The notes under the pieces were generated by a model, which was not told where the DNA came from, made no database searches, and was given only the letters and a program-made list of their open reading frames with translations. Made by a program: the position numbers and the translations under genes. This document shows, piece after piece, positions 46,971 through 57,514 of a stretch of DNA of 64,000 nt. This DNA comes from Microbispora rosea. GTDB lineage: Bacteria; Actinomycetota; Actinomycetes; Streptosporangiales; Streptosporangiaceae. The stretch lies in the NCBI RefSeq assembly GCF_900156315.1, contig NZ_FTNI01000021.1:111889-175888 (forward strand), read 5' to 3'. Each line of letters opens with the position of its first letter. Within the stretch, counting starts at the first letter, position 1.

Positions 46971-47410
46971 CTGTGCTTCTCCGCGAAGTCGCTCAGCTCG
47001 CTCGCGAGCCTGTCCAGCTCCCGTACGGCCGCCGCCGGGTCCTTCACCCCGTCGCGGCGCACCTGGATGAGCAGGTCCTCCACTTCGCTCTCGGCCTTCT
47101 CGGTGAGGCGCAGCACCTCGTCCCTGATCCGGTCGGAGGCGTCCGAGGGCGGCTGCACGCCGCCGAACTGGTCGTTCACGCTGCTCAGGTCCCGCGCCGC
47201 CTCGGTCAGCACGACCTCGGCGTACGGCCCGGTCATCCGGTCCCGGTACGCCACCGTGGAACGGGCGAAGCGCACGGCCGAGACGGCCGACTCCGCCGTC
47301 TTCCCCGCCTTGAGCGCGTAGTCGTCGTCGTCCCACGCGGGGCTGACGCAGGCGGACAGCAGGAGCGCCGCCAGGAGGGCCGGCGGCGCCAGCCGGACCG
47401 ACGGGATCAT
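46967..47410 (-). CDS. Small lipoprotein
   Basis: A 147-residue lipoprotein with a signal peptide and lipobox LSAC (Cys about residue 21). The mature part is helical and charged, with heptad-like Leu and Asp/Arg spacing (VEDLLIQVRRDG, LDRLASELSDF). It is likely anchored on the outer face of the membrane. Its ATG overlaps the TGA of a 31-residue membrane peptide gene upstream, and its TGA overlaps the GTG of the NRAMP gene, so translation is coupled on both sides. It may be an accessory subunit of the transporter. Confidence 0.8.
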   Translation of the reverse strand: MIPSVRLAPPALLAALLLSACVSPAWDDDDYALKAGKTAESAVSAVRFARSTVAYRDRMTGPYAEVVLTEAARDLSSVNDQFGGVQPPSDASDRIRDEVLRLTEKAESEVEDLLIQVRRDGVKDPAAAVRELDRLASELSDFAEKHR

Positions 47411-47502
47411 GTGCGCCGCCGCAGCAGGAGGTAGGCGAGGACGAGGATCGGCACGAGAAACTCGGCCCAGGCGATCAGCAGCACGAGACCTTCATCCGTC
47501 AC
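47407..47502 (-). CDS. 31-residue single-helix membrane peptide
   Basis: A tiny gene: GTG start at 47502 with AGGTGG seven to eight bases upstream, ending in a TGA that overlaps the lipoprotein ATG (ATGA). The product VTDEGLVLLIAWAEFLV + PILVLAYLLLRRRT is one hydrophobic helix with an acidic N-side and an RRR C-end, which predicts N-out/C-in topology. The overlap and ribosome site argue that it is translated, as the first gene of the NRAMP operon. Confidence 0.65.
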   Translation of the reverse strand: MTDEGLVLLIAWAEFLVPILVLAYLLLRRRT

Positions 47503-47716
47503 AGCCGCGCCACCTGCCCAGACGGCGGGCCTTTAGACAGGATGGAATGCGACTCGCGCCGACGGCGTTGCCTTCGAGGGTCCCGTACGGCGGCGGCGCG
47601 TGGCGGCGACCGGGATCAACTAAAATGGCTGGGCCGTGTCATGCGGCGGATGTGCGTCTCGCTTCGGTCCCGGGACGCGGACGACACCCCGACGAACCAG
47701 AGCGAGAAACTCCACT

Positions 47717-49570
<1,854 letters not shown>

Positions 49571-49584
49571 GCTCCGTCATCCCG

Positions 49585-49613
49585 AGCCCCCGCGGATCCG
49601 ATCGGCGGGGGCT
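49585..49613 (+). terminator. Hairpin terminator of typA
   Basis: AGCCCCCGC (49585-49593) pairs with GCGGGGGCT (49605-49613); followed by TCGGCTTT. Confidence 0.8.
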
Positions 49614-49620
49614 TCGGCTT

Positions 49621-49664
49621 TCCCGCCTTCGCCCGCCTTCGCCCGCCTTCGCCCGCCTTCGCCG
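49621..49664. repeat. 10-bp tandem repeat, about four copies
   Basis: GCCCGCCTTC occurs in tandem between the typA terminator and the PadR gene. It is non-coding. Confidence 0.9.
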
Positions 49665-49737
49665 GCCACGCCCGCCTCCGCGGACCGCGCCCGGCCCTTC
49701 CCGGTCCTGCTCCCGGGCCTGCCGCGACGCCGAGCGG

Positions 49738-50316
49738 TCAGGAGTCCGCGGTGGGCCAGGTCAGCCGGCCCGCGCGCAGGTCGTCCACGACCGACCGCAG
49801 CCAGCGCTCCTCCGCGTCGGTGACCGCGAGCACGTACTCGCTCTCGATGGCGGTGACCCTGGGCAGGTCGCCCGTCTGCGCCGTCAGGGCGGCCTCCAGG
49901 CCCGCCCTCGTCTCCGCCAGCCGCTCGGCACGGCGTTCCAGCAGCCGCAGCGCGTCCGCCGGCGGGATCATCATCAGGTGTGACAGCGCCGCGGGGAACT
50001 GCGGGAACTCCTGCTTCGGCACGGCCAGCATCTGGTCCAGCCACTCACGGGCGACGCGCCGTCCCGCGTCGGTGAGTTCGTACACGGTCCGCTCGGGATA
50101 GGCCGGGTCGCGGGTGGTCTCGCGAACCGCGATCAGCCCCTCGGCGTGCAACCGCTCGATCGTGCGGTAGAGCCCGGCCCGCTGGCTCACGTTGACGACC
50201 TGGTCCTTGCCCCACTGCTTGATCAGCCGCTGCACGGCGTACGGATGCATCGGCTCGTGGTGCAGCAGCGCCAGCACGGTCAGCGCGAGCGGGGAACTGC
50301 GGAGGGTTGTACTCAT
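49738..50316 (-). CDS. PadR family transcriptional regulator
   Basis: A 192-residue regulator. The N-terminal winged helix contains LALTVLALLHHEPMHPYAVQRLI and ERTVYELTDAG; the C-terminal half is the Vir_act_alpha_C dimerisation helix (residues about 100-180). ATG at 50316 is the typical start (MSTTLRSSPL). It is divergent from an FAD-dependent monooxygenase gene, with a 23-bp inverted repeat between them, so it probably represses that gene and itself, and is relieved by an aromatic or drug ligand. Confidence 0.9.
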   Translation of the reverse strand: MSTTLRSSPLALTVLALLHHEPMHPYAVQRLIKQWGKDQVVNVSQRAGLYRTIERLHAEGLIAVRETTRDPAYPERTVYELTDAGRRVAREWLDQMLAVPKQEFPQFPAALSHLMMIPPADALRLLERRAERLAETRAGLEAALTAQTGDLPRVTAIESEYVLAVTDAEERWLRSVVDDLRAGRLTWPTADS

Positions 50317-50339
50317 GTCCCGCATCCTAGCCGCAAACG

Positions 50340-50362
50340 AACTAGTTGACGAGCAACTAGTT
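50340..50362. promoter_or_regulatory. PadR-type operator candidate
   Basis: A perfect 9-bp inverted repeat AACTAGTTG-ACGAG-CAACTAGTT, 24 bases upstream of the PadR start and 60 upstream of the monooxygenase. Confidence 0.75.
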
Positions 50363-50422
50363 TCAATGCGACTATTCCACTGCGAGCGATCAACGGCTCG
50401 CTGCAGACGAGGAGTGGTGAGC

Positions 50423-51583
50423 ATGAGCAAGGTGACCAGCGCGTTGGTGATCGGCGGCGGCATCGCCGGGCCGGTGACGGCGCTCGCTCTGGCCAAGGCG
50501 GGCATCCGGGCGACCGTGCACGAGGCCCACGACAGCGCCGCCGACGGCGTCGGCGCGATGCTCAGCCTGGCCCCCAACGGGCTCGACGCGCTGCGGATCG
50601 TGGGAGCCGACGAGGTGGTGCGAGGCGTGGGACAGCAGGTCCCCGGCGTCGTGATGGCCGACGGCGCCGGAACCCGGCTCGCCGAGTTCGGCGGATTCCC
50701 CGGCCTGCCGCCCACGCTGGCGATGCCGCGCGCCGCCCTCTTCCGGGCACTGGCCGATCACGCGGTGGCGGCGGGCGTGCGGATCGAGTACGGCAAGCGG
50801 CTCATCTCCGCCGAGGAGACCCCCGAGGGGGTGACCGCCACGTTCGCGGACGGCACCACCGCCACCGCCGACGTGCTGATCGGCGCCGACGGCATCCGGT
50901 CCACGGTCCGCACGCTGATCGACCCCGGCGCGCCCGGCCCGGAGTATGGCGGGGTCCTCAGCTTCGGCGGCTACGCCGGCGACGGCGGCGTGCGGGCGGA
51001 GCCCGGCGTCATGTACTTCGCCTTCGGCCGCACCTTCATCGGCTACTGGCGGCTGCCCGACGGCCGGATCTGCTGGTTCGCGAGCCTGCCCCGCACCGAG
51101 GCCCTCACCTACGCCGAGGTCGTCCGCGTGCCCGCCGCGGAGTGGCTGGCCCGCCTGCGCGACCTCTACTCCGGTCACGTCCCGGGAGAGAAGCTGCTGG
51201 CGGGCACCGACCCCGGCGACCTCATGATCACCGGCCCGATGGAGCGCATGCCGTCGGTGCCCCACTGGCACCGCGGCCGCATGGTCCTCGTCGGCGACGC
51301 GGCCCACGCCCCGTCGTCCAGCTCCGGCCAGGGCGCCTCTCTGGCGGCGGAGAGCGCCGTCGAACTGGCCCGCTGCCTGCGCGACCTGCCGGCGCCCGAG
51401 GCGTTCGCGGTGTTCGAGCGCCTCCGGCGCCCCCGGGTGGAGATGATCGGCGGAGACGCCGCGGCCAAGAACAAGGCCAAGGCCGGCCAGGCCGGCGAAA
51501 GGCCCGCCATGCCGACCCCCGAGCAGATGTTCGCCCCCGTCCACAAGCACCACATCCACTGGGACGCACCCGTCACCGCCTAG
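50423..51583 (+). CDS. FAD-dependent monooxygenase
   Basis: A 386-residue group A flavoprotein monooxygenase. The dinucleotide-binding motif is VIGGGIAGPVTALALAKAG, the DG motif is LIGADGIRSTVR, and the GD motif is VLVGDAAHAPSSSSGQGA. Such enzymes hydroxylate aromatic or polyketide compounds (TetX, Rox or PHBH relatives) with NAD(P)H. GAGGAG lies eight bases upstream of the ATG. With the divergent PadR gene it looks like an inducible detoxification or antibiotic-modifying unit; the substrate is unknown. Confidence 0.93.
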   Translation: MSKVTSALVIGGGIAGPVTALALAKAGIRATVHEAHDSAADGVGAMLSLAPNGLDALRIVGADEVVRGVGQQVPGVVMADGAGTRLAEFGGFPGLPPTLAMPRAALFRALADHAVAAGVRIEYGKRLISAEETPEGVTATFADGTTATADVLIGADGIRSTVRTLIDPGAPGPEYGGVLSFGGYAGDGGVRAEPGVMYFAFGRTFIGYWRLPDGRICWFASLPRTEALTYAEVVRVPAAEWLARLRDLYSGHVPGEKLLAGTDPGDLMITGPMERMPSVPHWHRGRMVLVGDAAHAPSSSSGQGASLAAESAVELARCLRDLPAPEAFAVFERLRRPRVEMIGGDAAAKNKAKAGQAGERPAMPTPEQMFAPVHKHHIHWDAPVTA

Positions 51584-51713
51584 CTCCGGGCCGGCGGGGG
51601 CCGCACCGGCAAGAGCGGGTAAACGGCCGGTACGGATGGCGTCGTGTGCCGCTCCCCGCCCACCCGGCCGTGCTCTGCTGTCGCAGGCAACGAGTGTCTG
51701 AGGAGGAGCGACC

Positions 51714-52379
51714 ATGCCCCGCACAACCCGTTTCGCCCTGGCCGCCGGGCTCACCCTGGGGCTCGCCGCCGCCGCGGCCGCCCCGGCCGTGCCGGTGCTG
51801 TCCGCCACGATGGTGACGGCCTCCGCCGAGCGGGCCCACCCCCACGAGCCGGTGGACCAGGCGGCGGGCGCGTCGGCGACCGCCGTCATCAAGAACGCCG
51901 CCGGGCGCACCCTCGGCACCGTCCGGGTCGAGCGGTACGACGCGAAGAAGTCGCGGGTCAGCGTCAGCGTGCGGGGGCTCACTCCCGGGTTCCACGGCTT
52001 CCACGTCCACGCCACCGGCGTGTGCGACGCGCGCGCCGTCGACCGGGCGACGGACAGCGCGTTCTCCAGCGCCGGAAGCCACCTCGGCCCCGGGCAGCAC
52101 GGCGGCGGAGCCGGGGACATGCCGCCGCTGCTGGCGGCCGCCGACGGCACCGCCTCCGCGTCGTTCGTGACCGACAGGTTCACCCTGGAGCAGCTGGGCG
52201 ACGCCAACGGCAGCGCGTTCGTGGTGCACGCCGAGCCGGACAACTTCGCGCACATCCCGGACCGGTACTTCCACCGGCCCGACGCCGCCGGCGCCACGGG
52301 CCCGGACGCGACCACGCGCAAGACCGGCGACGCCGGTGCCCGGATCGGCTGCGGGGTCGTCAAGGTCCACGCCGCCTGA
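51714..52379 (+). CDS. sodC: Secreted Cu-Zn superoxide dismutase
   Basis: A 221-residue exported enzyme. The signal peptide is about residues 1-40. Copper ligands are in GFHGFHVHATGVCD and the late FVVHAEPDNF; the zinc loop has GSHLGPGQHGGGAGD. The disulfide Cys pair is in VCD and IGCGVV. It converts superoxide to H2O2 and O2 outside the cytoplasm. GGAGGAG precedes the ATG. Confidence 0.92.
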   Translation: MPRTTRFALAAGLTLGLAAAAAAPAVPVLSATMVTASAERAHPHEPVDQAAGASATAVIKNAAGRTLGTVRVERYDAKKSRVSVSVRGLTPGFHGFHVHATGVCDARAVDRATDSAFSSAGSHLGPGQHGGGAGDMPPLLAAADGTASASFVTDRFTLEQLGDANGSAFVVHAEPDNFAHIPDRYFHRPDAAGATGPDATTRKTGDAGARIGCGVVKVHAA

Positions 52380-52423
52380 CCCGGTCCGTCGCCTCGCGGC
52401 GGCGTTCGGGAGATGCGGCCGTG

Positions 52424-53050
52424 TCAGGAAATGTGGCGGCGCAGCCAGTCGACCAGCGGGACCAGTGCCTGCCAGGTCGAGCGGACCCGGTCGAGGGTCT
52501 CAGGGGTGTGCAGCCACGGCTCCGGCTCGAACCGCCGCCCGGCGTGCAGCGTCCTGTGCCGGAGGAGGCCGAGCCTGGGGTGGTCCTCCGGCGCGCCGCG
52601 GGGACGGGTCTTGAGCCGGTCGCCGCCGACCGCGAGATCACCGGGCAGGTCCGTGAGGATCTCCTCCAGCAGGGGCCCGGCGGTGTCGTCGTCGACGGCC
52701 TCCCGGAAACGTGCCACCTGCTCACCCGGCGACCACCAGCCCGCCGCCACGAAGAGGCCGTCGGCGTCCACCTGGACGTAGTAGCCGACGCCCTCCACGC
52801 CCACTCCGCAGTAGGCCCCCTGATGCGTCTTGTACGGCGACTTGTCCTTGGAGAAGCGGACGTCGCGGTACGGCCGGAACAGGTGGGCCGGTCCGAACTC
52901 CGGCTCCAGCTCGTCCATGAGCGCGAGCATCGGCGCGCGGACCCCGGTCTCGTAGAACCCCTTGTGGGCCGTCCAGTACGCCTTCGAATTGTCGGCGACG
53001 AGGCCCTCGTAGAAGATGAGCGCCTCGTCAGGGAACCCGCTGAAACCCAT
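52424..53050 (-). CDS. DUF2461 domain-containing protein
   Basis: A 208-residue protein with the DUF2461 signature: GFPDEALIFYEGLVADNSK at the start, FRPYRDVRFSKDKSPYK, then YCGVGVEGVGYYVQVD. The function of the family is unknown, though it is widespread in bacteria. ATG at 53050 has AAGGTGG upstream. It lies downstream of the HerA-like gene on the same strand by about 60 bases. Confidence 0.88.
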   Translation of the reverse strand: MGFSGFPDEALIFYEGLVADNSKAYWTAHKGFYETGVRAPMLALMDELEPEFGPAHLFRPYRDVRFSKDKSPYKTHQGAYCGVGVEGVGYYVQVDADGLFVAAGWWSPGEQVARFREAVDDDTAGPLLEEILTDLPGDLAVGGDRLKTRPRGAPEDHPRLGLLRHRTLHAGRRFEPEPWLHTPETLDRVRSTWQALVPLVDWLRRHIS

Positions 53051-53108
53051 GCCACCCACCTTCGCACGCCTCACCGACAGTCCCGGGACCGGGACCGCGC
53101 GGACGCGC

Positions 53109-54632
53109 TCAGCGCCGCCGTCTCGCCGTGCCGAAGATCGACCTGGTGATCTCCCGGCCGAGCGCGGTCGCGGCGGTGCGGGCCAGCGAGCGGAACTCCT
53201 TCGAGGCGAGCATCTCTTCGAGCACCGACCCCGGGTGCGCCCCCGCCGGTCTCTCCGATCTTTCCGGCCTGTCCGCCGGTCTCTTCGCCGGTGCCTCCTG
53301 CTCGGGCTCCTGCTGCCGGGCCAGACGCGCGGCGAGGATCTCGTACGCCGACTGCCGGTCCACTGCGGTGCCGTACTTCGGCAACAGCGGGGACGCGGCG
53401 ATCACCCCCTGGACGACCGCCGGGGCGGACGGCGCCATGAGCGACCGCGGCGCGCGCAGCCGGGTCCAGGCGACCGGCGTCGGGGCCCCCGTCTCGGACA
53501 GGACCGTGACGACCGCCTCCCCGATGCCGAGCTCGGTGAGCAGCCGTTCGAGGTCGTAGGAGGAGGCGGGGAACGTCGAGACGGTCGCCTTCAGCGCCTT
53601 GGCGTCCTGCGGGGTGAAGGCGCGCAGGGCGTGCTGCACGCGCGCGCCGAGCTGCGCGAGCACGTCGGCCGGCACGTCCTTGGGCGTCTGGGTGACGAAG
53701 AAAACCCCGACCCCCTTCGACCGGATCAGCCGCACGGTCTGGGTGATCGACCTGAGGAACGCCTTGGACGCGCCCTCGAACAGCAGGTGCGCCTCGTCGA
53801 AGAAGAACACCAGCGACGGCTTCTCGGGGTCGCCCACCTCGGGCAGCGTCTCGAACAGGTCCGCGAGCAGCCACATCAGGAACGTGGAGAACAGCTGCGG
53901 CCGCTCCTGCACGGCGGGCAGCTCCAGGATGGAGATCATGCCGCGCCCGTCCCGCGTGGTCCGCAGCAGGTCGCGCACGTCGAACTCGGGCTCGCCGAAG
54001 AACGCCTCCGCCCCCTGGGCCTGGAAGTTCACCAGGGCGCGCAGGATGACGCCCGCGGTGGACGCCGACAGCCCGCCGATGCCGCTCAGCGCCTCCGGCG
54101 TATCGGTCAGATAGCGGATGACCGCGATCAGGTCCTTGAGATCCAGCAGCGGCAGTCCGTGCGTGTCGGCGAAGTAGAAGATCAGCCCGAGCGACGACTC
54201 CTGGGTCTCGTTGAGTTCGAGGACCCTGGACAGCAGCGTCGGCCCGAACGCGCTCATGGTGGCGCGCAGCGGAATGCCCTCCCCCACGCCGCCGAGGGAG
54301 AAGAACTCGGTCGCGCGGCCCTCCGGCGCCCAGTCCTGGCCCACGTCGGCGGCCCGGCGGGCGATCCGGTCGCCCGGCTTTCCCGGCGAGGCCAGGCCGG
54401 ACAGGTCGCCCTTGACGTCCGCCAGGAACACCGGCACGCCCTGACCGGCGAGCTGCTCGGCCATGAGCTGCAGCGTCTTGGTCTTCCCCGTGCCGGTCGC
54501 CCCGGCCACCAGGCCGTGCCGGTTCATCATGCGCACCGGGATGCGGACGCGCGCGGAGGGGTCGGCCGTCCCGTCGTCGCGGACGAGCGCGCCCAGCTCC
54601 AGCGCCGGTCCCTCGAAGTCGTAGCCCTTCAC
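53109..54632 (-). CDS. HerA-like P-loop ATPase (DUF853 family)
   Basis: A 507-residue FtsK-HerA superfamily ATPase. Walker A GATGTGKTKT is at about residues 44-53, Walker B is SLVFFFDEAHLLF, and the C-terminal 130 residues are a basic, flexible tail. DUF853 members are distinct from archaeal DNA-repair HerA; their role in bacteria is unknown. GTG at 54632 overlaps the TGA of the polysaccharide deacetylase gene (GTGA), so the two are translationally coupled. Confidence 0.9.
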   Translation of the reverse strand: MKGYDFEGPALELGALVRDDGTADPSARVRIPVRMMNRHGLVAGATGTGKTKTLQLMAEQLAGQGVPVFLADVKGDLSGLASPGKPGDRIARRAADVGQDWAPEGRATEFFSLGGVGEGIPLRATMSAFGPTLLSRVLELNETQESSLGLIFYFADTHGLPLLDLKDLIAVIRYLTDTPEALSGIGGLSASTAGVILRALVNFQAQGAEAFFGEPEFDVRDLLRTTRDGRGMISILELPAVQERPQLFSTFLMWLLADLFETLPEVGDPEKPSLVFFFDEAHLLFEGASKAFLRSITQTVRLIRSKGVGVFFVTQTPKDVPADVLAQLGARVQHALRAFTPQDAKALKATVSTFPASSYDLERLLTELGIGEAVVTVLSETGAPTPVAWTRLRAPRSLMAPSAPAVVQGVIAASPLLPKYGTAVDRQSAYEILAARLARQQEPEQEAPAKRPADRPERSERPAGAHPGSVLEEMLASKEFRSLARTAATALGREITRSIFGTARRRR

Positions 54633-55453
54633 CGGTTGGTGTACTTCTTCCCGGGCGTGGTGCCGCCGAGCAGCTCCGAAACGGTCACGTACGTGAAGCC
54701 CTTGCGGTCGAGCTCGTCGAGCAGGCGGGGCAGCGCCTGCACGGTGGTGGGGTGGATGTCGTGCATGAGCACGATGTCGCCCGGTTTGGCCGCGGCGCTG
54801 CGCTGCGTGATCACCGTGGGGTTGCGGTTGAGCCAGTCGAGGGTGTCGACGGCCCACAGGATCTGGGCGAGCCCGGTCTGCTTCGTCTCATCGTCCACAG
54901 CCTTGCTCGTCGCGCCGTACGGCGGGCGCATGAGCCGCATCGTCACGCCGGACGCCTTCTGCACGGCCTCCTGCGTGCGGTCGAGCTCCCGGCGCAGGGC
55001 GTCGGACGACAGCCCCGGCAGCGAGGCGTGGTCCCAGGAGTGGTTGCCGATCTCGTGGCCCTCGGCGGCCATCCGCCGCACGAAGTCCTGCGTCTCATTC
55101 GTGATCATCTGCCCGAGCAGGAAGAACGTGGCCCGGGCGTGGTGGGCCGCGAGCAGGTCGAGAACGTGCCCGGTGTATTCGGCCGGCCCGTCGTCGAACG
55201 TCAGCGCCACGCATTTTCGCTGTCTGCAGTCGATGTGCCGGGGCGGCGGGACCGCGGGCAGGCGCGGCCTCGCCGCCCCCCGCTGTATCCCCGCGAGCCG
55301 GAAGCGCAGCAGGTCGGCGTCGAAGTGCCGCGGCGTGCCGAAGCGCGGAAGCGGCGCCTCGGGCCCGTGCCGCTCCCCCGAGACCGGCACGGTCCTGACC
55401 TGCCCGCATCCGCCGAGCAGCAGCAACGACAGCAGAACGGATCCGATCCGCAT
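54629..55453 (-). CDS. Polysaccharide deacetylase lipoprotein
   Basis: A 274-residue NodB-domain protein. The lipobox is LLGGC (about residues 13-16). The five NodB motifs are visible: TFDDGP, NHSWDHASL (HxxxH), RPPYGAT, DTLDW and LMHDIHP. It removes acetyl groups from a cell-wall polysaccharide such as peptidoglycan, outside the membrane. ATG at 55453. It is flanked by a 101-residue gene 34 bases upstream and the HerA-like gene, which overlaps its stop. Confidence 0.92.
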   Translation of the reverse strand: MRIGSVLLSLLLLGGCGQVRTVPVSGERHGPEAPLPRFGTPRHFDADLLRFRLAGIQRGAARPRLPAVPPPRHIDCRQRKCVALTFDDGPAEYTGHVLDLLAAHHARATFFLLGQMITNETQDFVRRMAAEGHEIGNHSWDHASLPGLSSDALRRELDRTQEAVQKASGVTMRLMRPPYGATSKAVDDETKQTGLAQILWAVDTLDWLNRNPTVITQRSAAAKPGDIVLMHDIHPTTVQALPRLLDELDRKGFTYVTVSELLGGTTPGKKYTNR

Positions 55454-55487
55454 ACGACCCCCCGGAGCAGGCGGGGGGCCACGAACG

Positions 55488-55793
55488 CTACGGATAGCCT
55501 CCGGCCGCTCCCCCCCGCAGAACCTTTTCCAGCTCCTCCCACCAGGGCGGCACATCCGCCTTGAGCTCGGCATATCTGCGAGCCACCCGGATGGCGCAGC
55601 CTCCGGGGTCCGTACCCAGGTGCCGGCACTTCACGGCACCCTCGCGCCAACGGTAAAAGCCCTCACGGAAGGTCACGACCAGGCCTATCCAGACGGAGAG
55701 AGTAGCCTCGTCACCGATCTCGTAGGCGTCGGCCACCCCGAGCGCGGCGAGTTCCGCGCGAAGTTTTTCCACCGCGACTCGAGATTCACTCAC
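55488..55793 (-). CDS. Small hypothetical protein, 101 residues
   Basis: A soluble protein with two cysteines (VKCRHLG and GGCAIR) and several Trp. GTG at 55793 is the start. It is the first gene of the three-gene unit with the deacetylase and the HerA-like ATPase. I do not recognise a family. Confidence 0.7.
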   Translation of the reverse strand: MSESRVAVEKLRAELAALGVADAYEIGDEATLSVWIGLVVTFREGFYRWREGAVKCRHLGTDPGGCAIRVARRYAELKADVPPWWEELEKVLRGGAAGGYP

Positions 55794-55907
55794 CGGCCAC
55801 CGCCCCCTGCACAGCAGACATGCACAAAAAGGGATGTACCCAACCTTGGAGCGGCGCTTGCGGATTCATTCTGTAATCATCGACTACTAAACGTAACCAC
55901 GCAGCCC

Positions 55908-56516
55908 TTACTCGTCAGTCATGTGCGGGTTCTCCGAGATTAGGTCGGGGGGCGCCGGGGGCTCGGTGACCACCATCACGAAGCGCAACGGCTCGTCGTG
56001 CTCGTTGGCGTACCGGTGCGGCCGGTCGGCGCTGAACACGACGGCGTCGCCGGGGCCCACGACGTGGCTCCTGCCGTACACGGTGAGCGTGAGCCGTCCC
56101 TCCAGCACGGTCAGCATCTCGCGGGTGCCGGCGGGGTGCGCGTCGCCGTCGTGATGCTCGCCCGGCCCGAGCCGCCAGTCCCACAGCTCCAGGATCGCGG
56201 GCGCGTCCGTCCCCACGAGCAGGCGGGCCGACCCGCCCCCGGGATGCCGGAAGGTCACCACCTCTGACTCGTGCACGACCCGGACGACCGGGGTGTCGGC
56301 GACCTCCACCAGCCGCGCGAGGGTCACGCCCAGCGCGTCGGCGATCCGGGTGAGCGTGTTGACGCTCGGGTTGGTGCGGCCCTGCTCGATCTGGATGAGC
56401 ATGCCGCGGCTCACGTTCGACCTGGCCGCGAGCTCGTCGAGGGTCATCCCCCGATGGGCCCGCTGGCCCCGTACGTTCGCGGCGATGGCCGCGGTGATCG
56501 TCGCAGGATCAGCCAT
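55908..56516 (-). CDS. XRE-cupin transcriptional regulator
   Basis: A 202-residue protein. The N-terminal HTH_XRE is about residues 15-70 (LDELAARSNVSRGMLIQIEQG), and the C-terminal cupin has a HHDGDAH segment and FSADRPHRYAN, a ligand or metal pocket. It resembles PuuR/AldR-type regulators. It is divergent from an EamA transporter gene, its most likely target. Confidence 0.9.
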   Translation of the reverse strand: MADPATITAAIAANVRGQRAHRGMTLDELAARSNVSRGMLIQIEQGRTNPSVNTLTRIADALGVTLARLVEVADTPVVRVVHESEVVTFRHPGGGSARLLVGTDAPAILELWDWRLGPGEHHDGDAHPAGTREMLTVLEGRLTLTVYGRSHVVGPGDAVVFSADRPHRYANEHDEPLRFVMVVTEPPAPPDLISENPHMTDE

Positions 56517-56581
56517 GAGTACAGCGTAGTGATCTCCTACTACAATCCATTGCACTATTGAGGCAATCTCTTGGGGGATCT

Positions 56582-57418
56582 GTGACGGCGGTGGCCCTCG
56601 CGACGGCATGCGCGGTGATCTTCGGCACGGCCGACTTCTTCGGGGGTCTCGCGACCAGACGGTCGAAGGTGCTGGCCGTCGTCGTGCTCTCCCAGCTCGG
56701 CGGCCTGCTGCTGGTCGCCGCGCTCCTCCCGGTGCTGCCGGGCCACCCGAGCACGGCAGCACTGGCCTGGGGAATGGCCTCAGGAGTCGCCGGCGCCTTC
56801 GGCATCGTGCTGTTCTACCGCGGCCTGGCCACCGGCATGATGTCCGTGATCGCCCCGACCACTGCCACGACCGCGATGGCGGTCCCCGTGGTGTTCGGCC
56901 TTCTCACCGGCGACCGGCCCTCCGCCCTGGCGCTCGTGGGCGTCGCGCTCGGCCTGTTCGCCGTCCTACTGGTCAGCCGCGAGCCGAACGGCGGGGCGAG
57001 CGGCCCGAAGGCCGGGCCGATCATCGCCGCCCTGGTGTCGGGGGCGGGTTTCGGCGGGTTCTTCGTGCTGCTCAAGCTGGCCCCGGCCGACTCCGGCACG
57101 TGGCCGCTGCTGGGGGCGAGGATCGCGTCGATCACGCTGGTCGCGCTGCTGGCCCTCGCGACGCGCAGGAGCCTGCGCCCGGTGCCCGGCAGCCTCAGGG
57201 TGACGATCGCGGCCGGGGTGCTCGACATGGCCGCCAACGTGCTCTATCTCTTCGCGGCGCAGCGGGGGATGCTCACCCTGGTGGCCGTCCTGGTGTCGCT
57301 CTATCCGGCGAGCACGCTGCTGCTCGCACGGTACGTCCTCGGCGAGCGGCTGAGCCCCGTGCAGATCACCGGGGTCGGGTTCGCCCTCGGCGCGATCGCA
57401 CTGATCGCCGCCGCCTGA
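56582..57418 (+). CDS. EamA/DMT family transporter
   Basis: A 278-residue drug/metabolite transporter with ten helices (two EamA halves). GTG at 56582 follows GGGGGAT; a TTG at 56558 is possible. The start AVIFGTADFFGGLA and the C-terminal VLGERLSPVQITGVG are family-typical. The substrate is unknown; with the cupin regulator it is likely an inducible metabolite exporter. Confidence 0.9.
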   Translation: MTAVALATACAVIFGTADFFGGLATRRSKVLAVVVLSQLGGLLLVAALLPVLPGHPSTAALAWGMASGVAGAFGIVLFYRGLATGMMSVIAPTTATTAMAVPVVFGLLTGDRPSALALVGVALGLFAVLLVSREPNGGASGPKAGPIIAALVSGAGFGGFFVLLKLAPADSGTWPLLGARIASITLVALLALATRRSLRPVPGSLRVTIAAGVLDMAANVLYLFAAQRGMLTLVAVLVSLYPASTLLLARYVLGERLSPVQITGVGFALGAIALIAAA

Positions 57419-57514
57419 ACCACCGCCCGAACCACTCCCGGTCCTCCGCCCGAATCCGAGGCGACCCCGGCGACCGCCATCGGTTGGCCACTCTGCCGGG
57501 CCGTCCGAGTCCCC

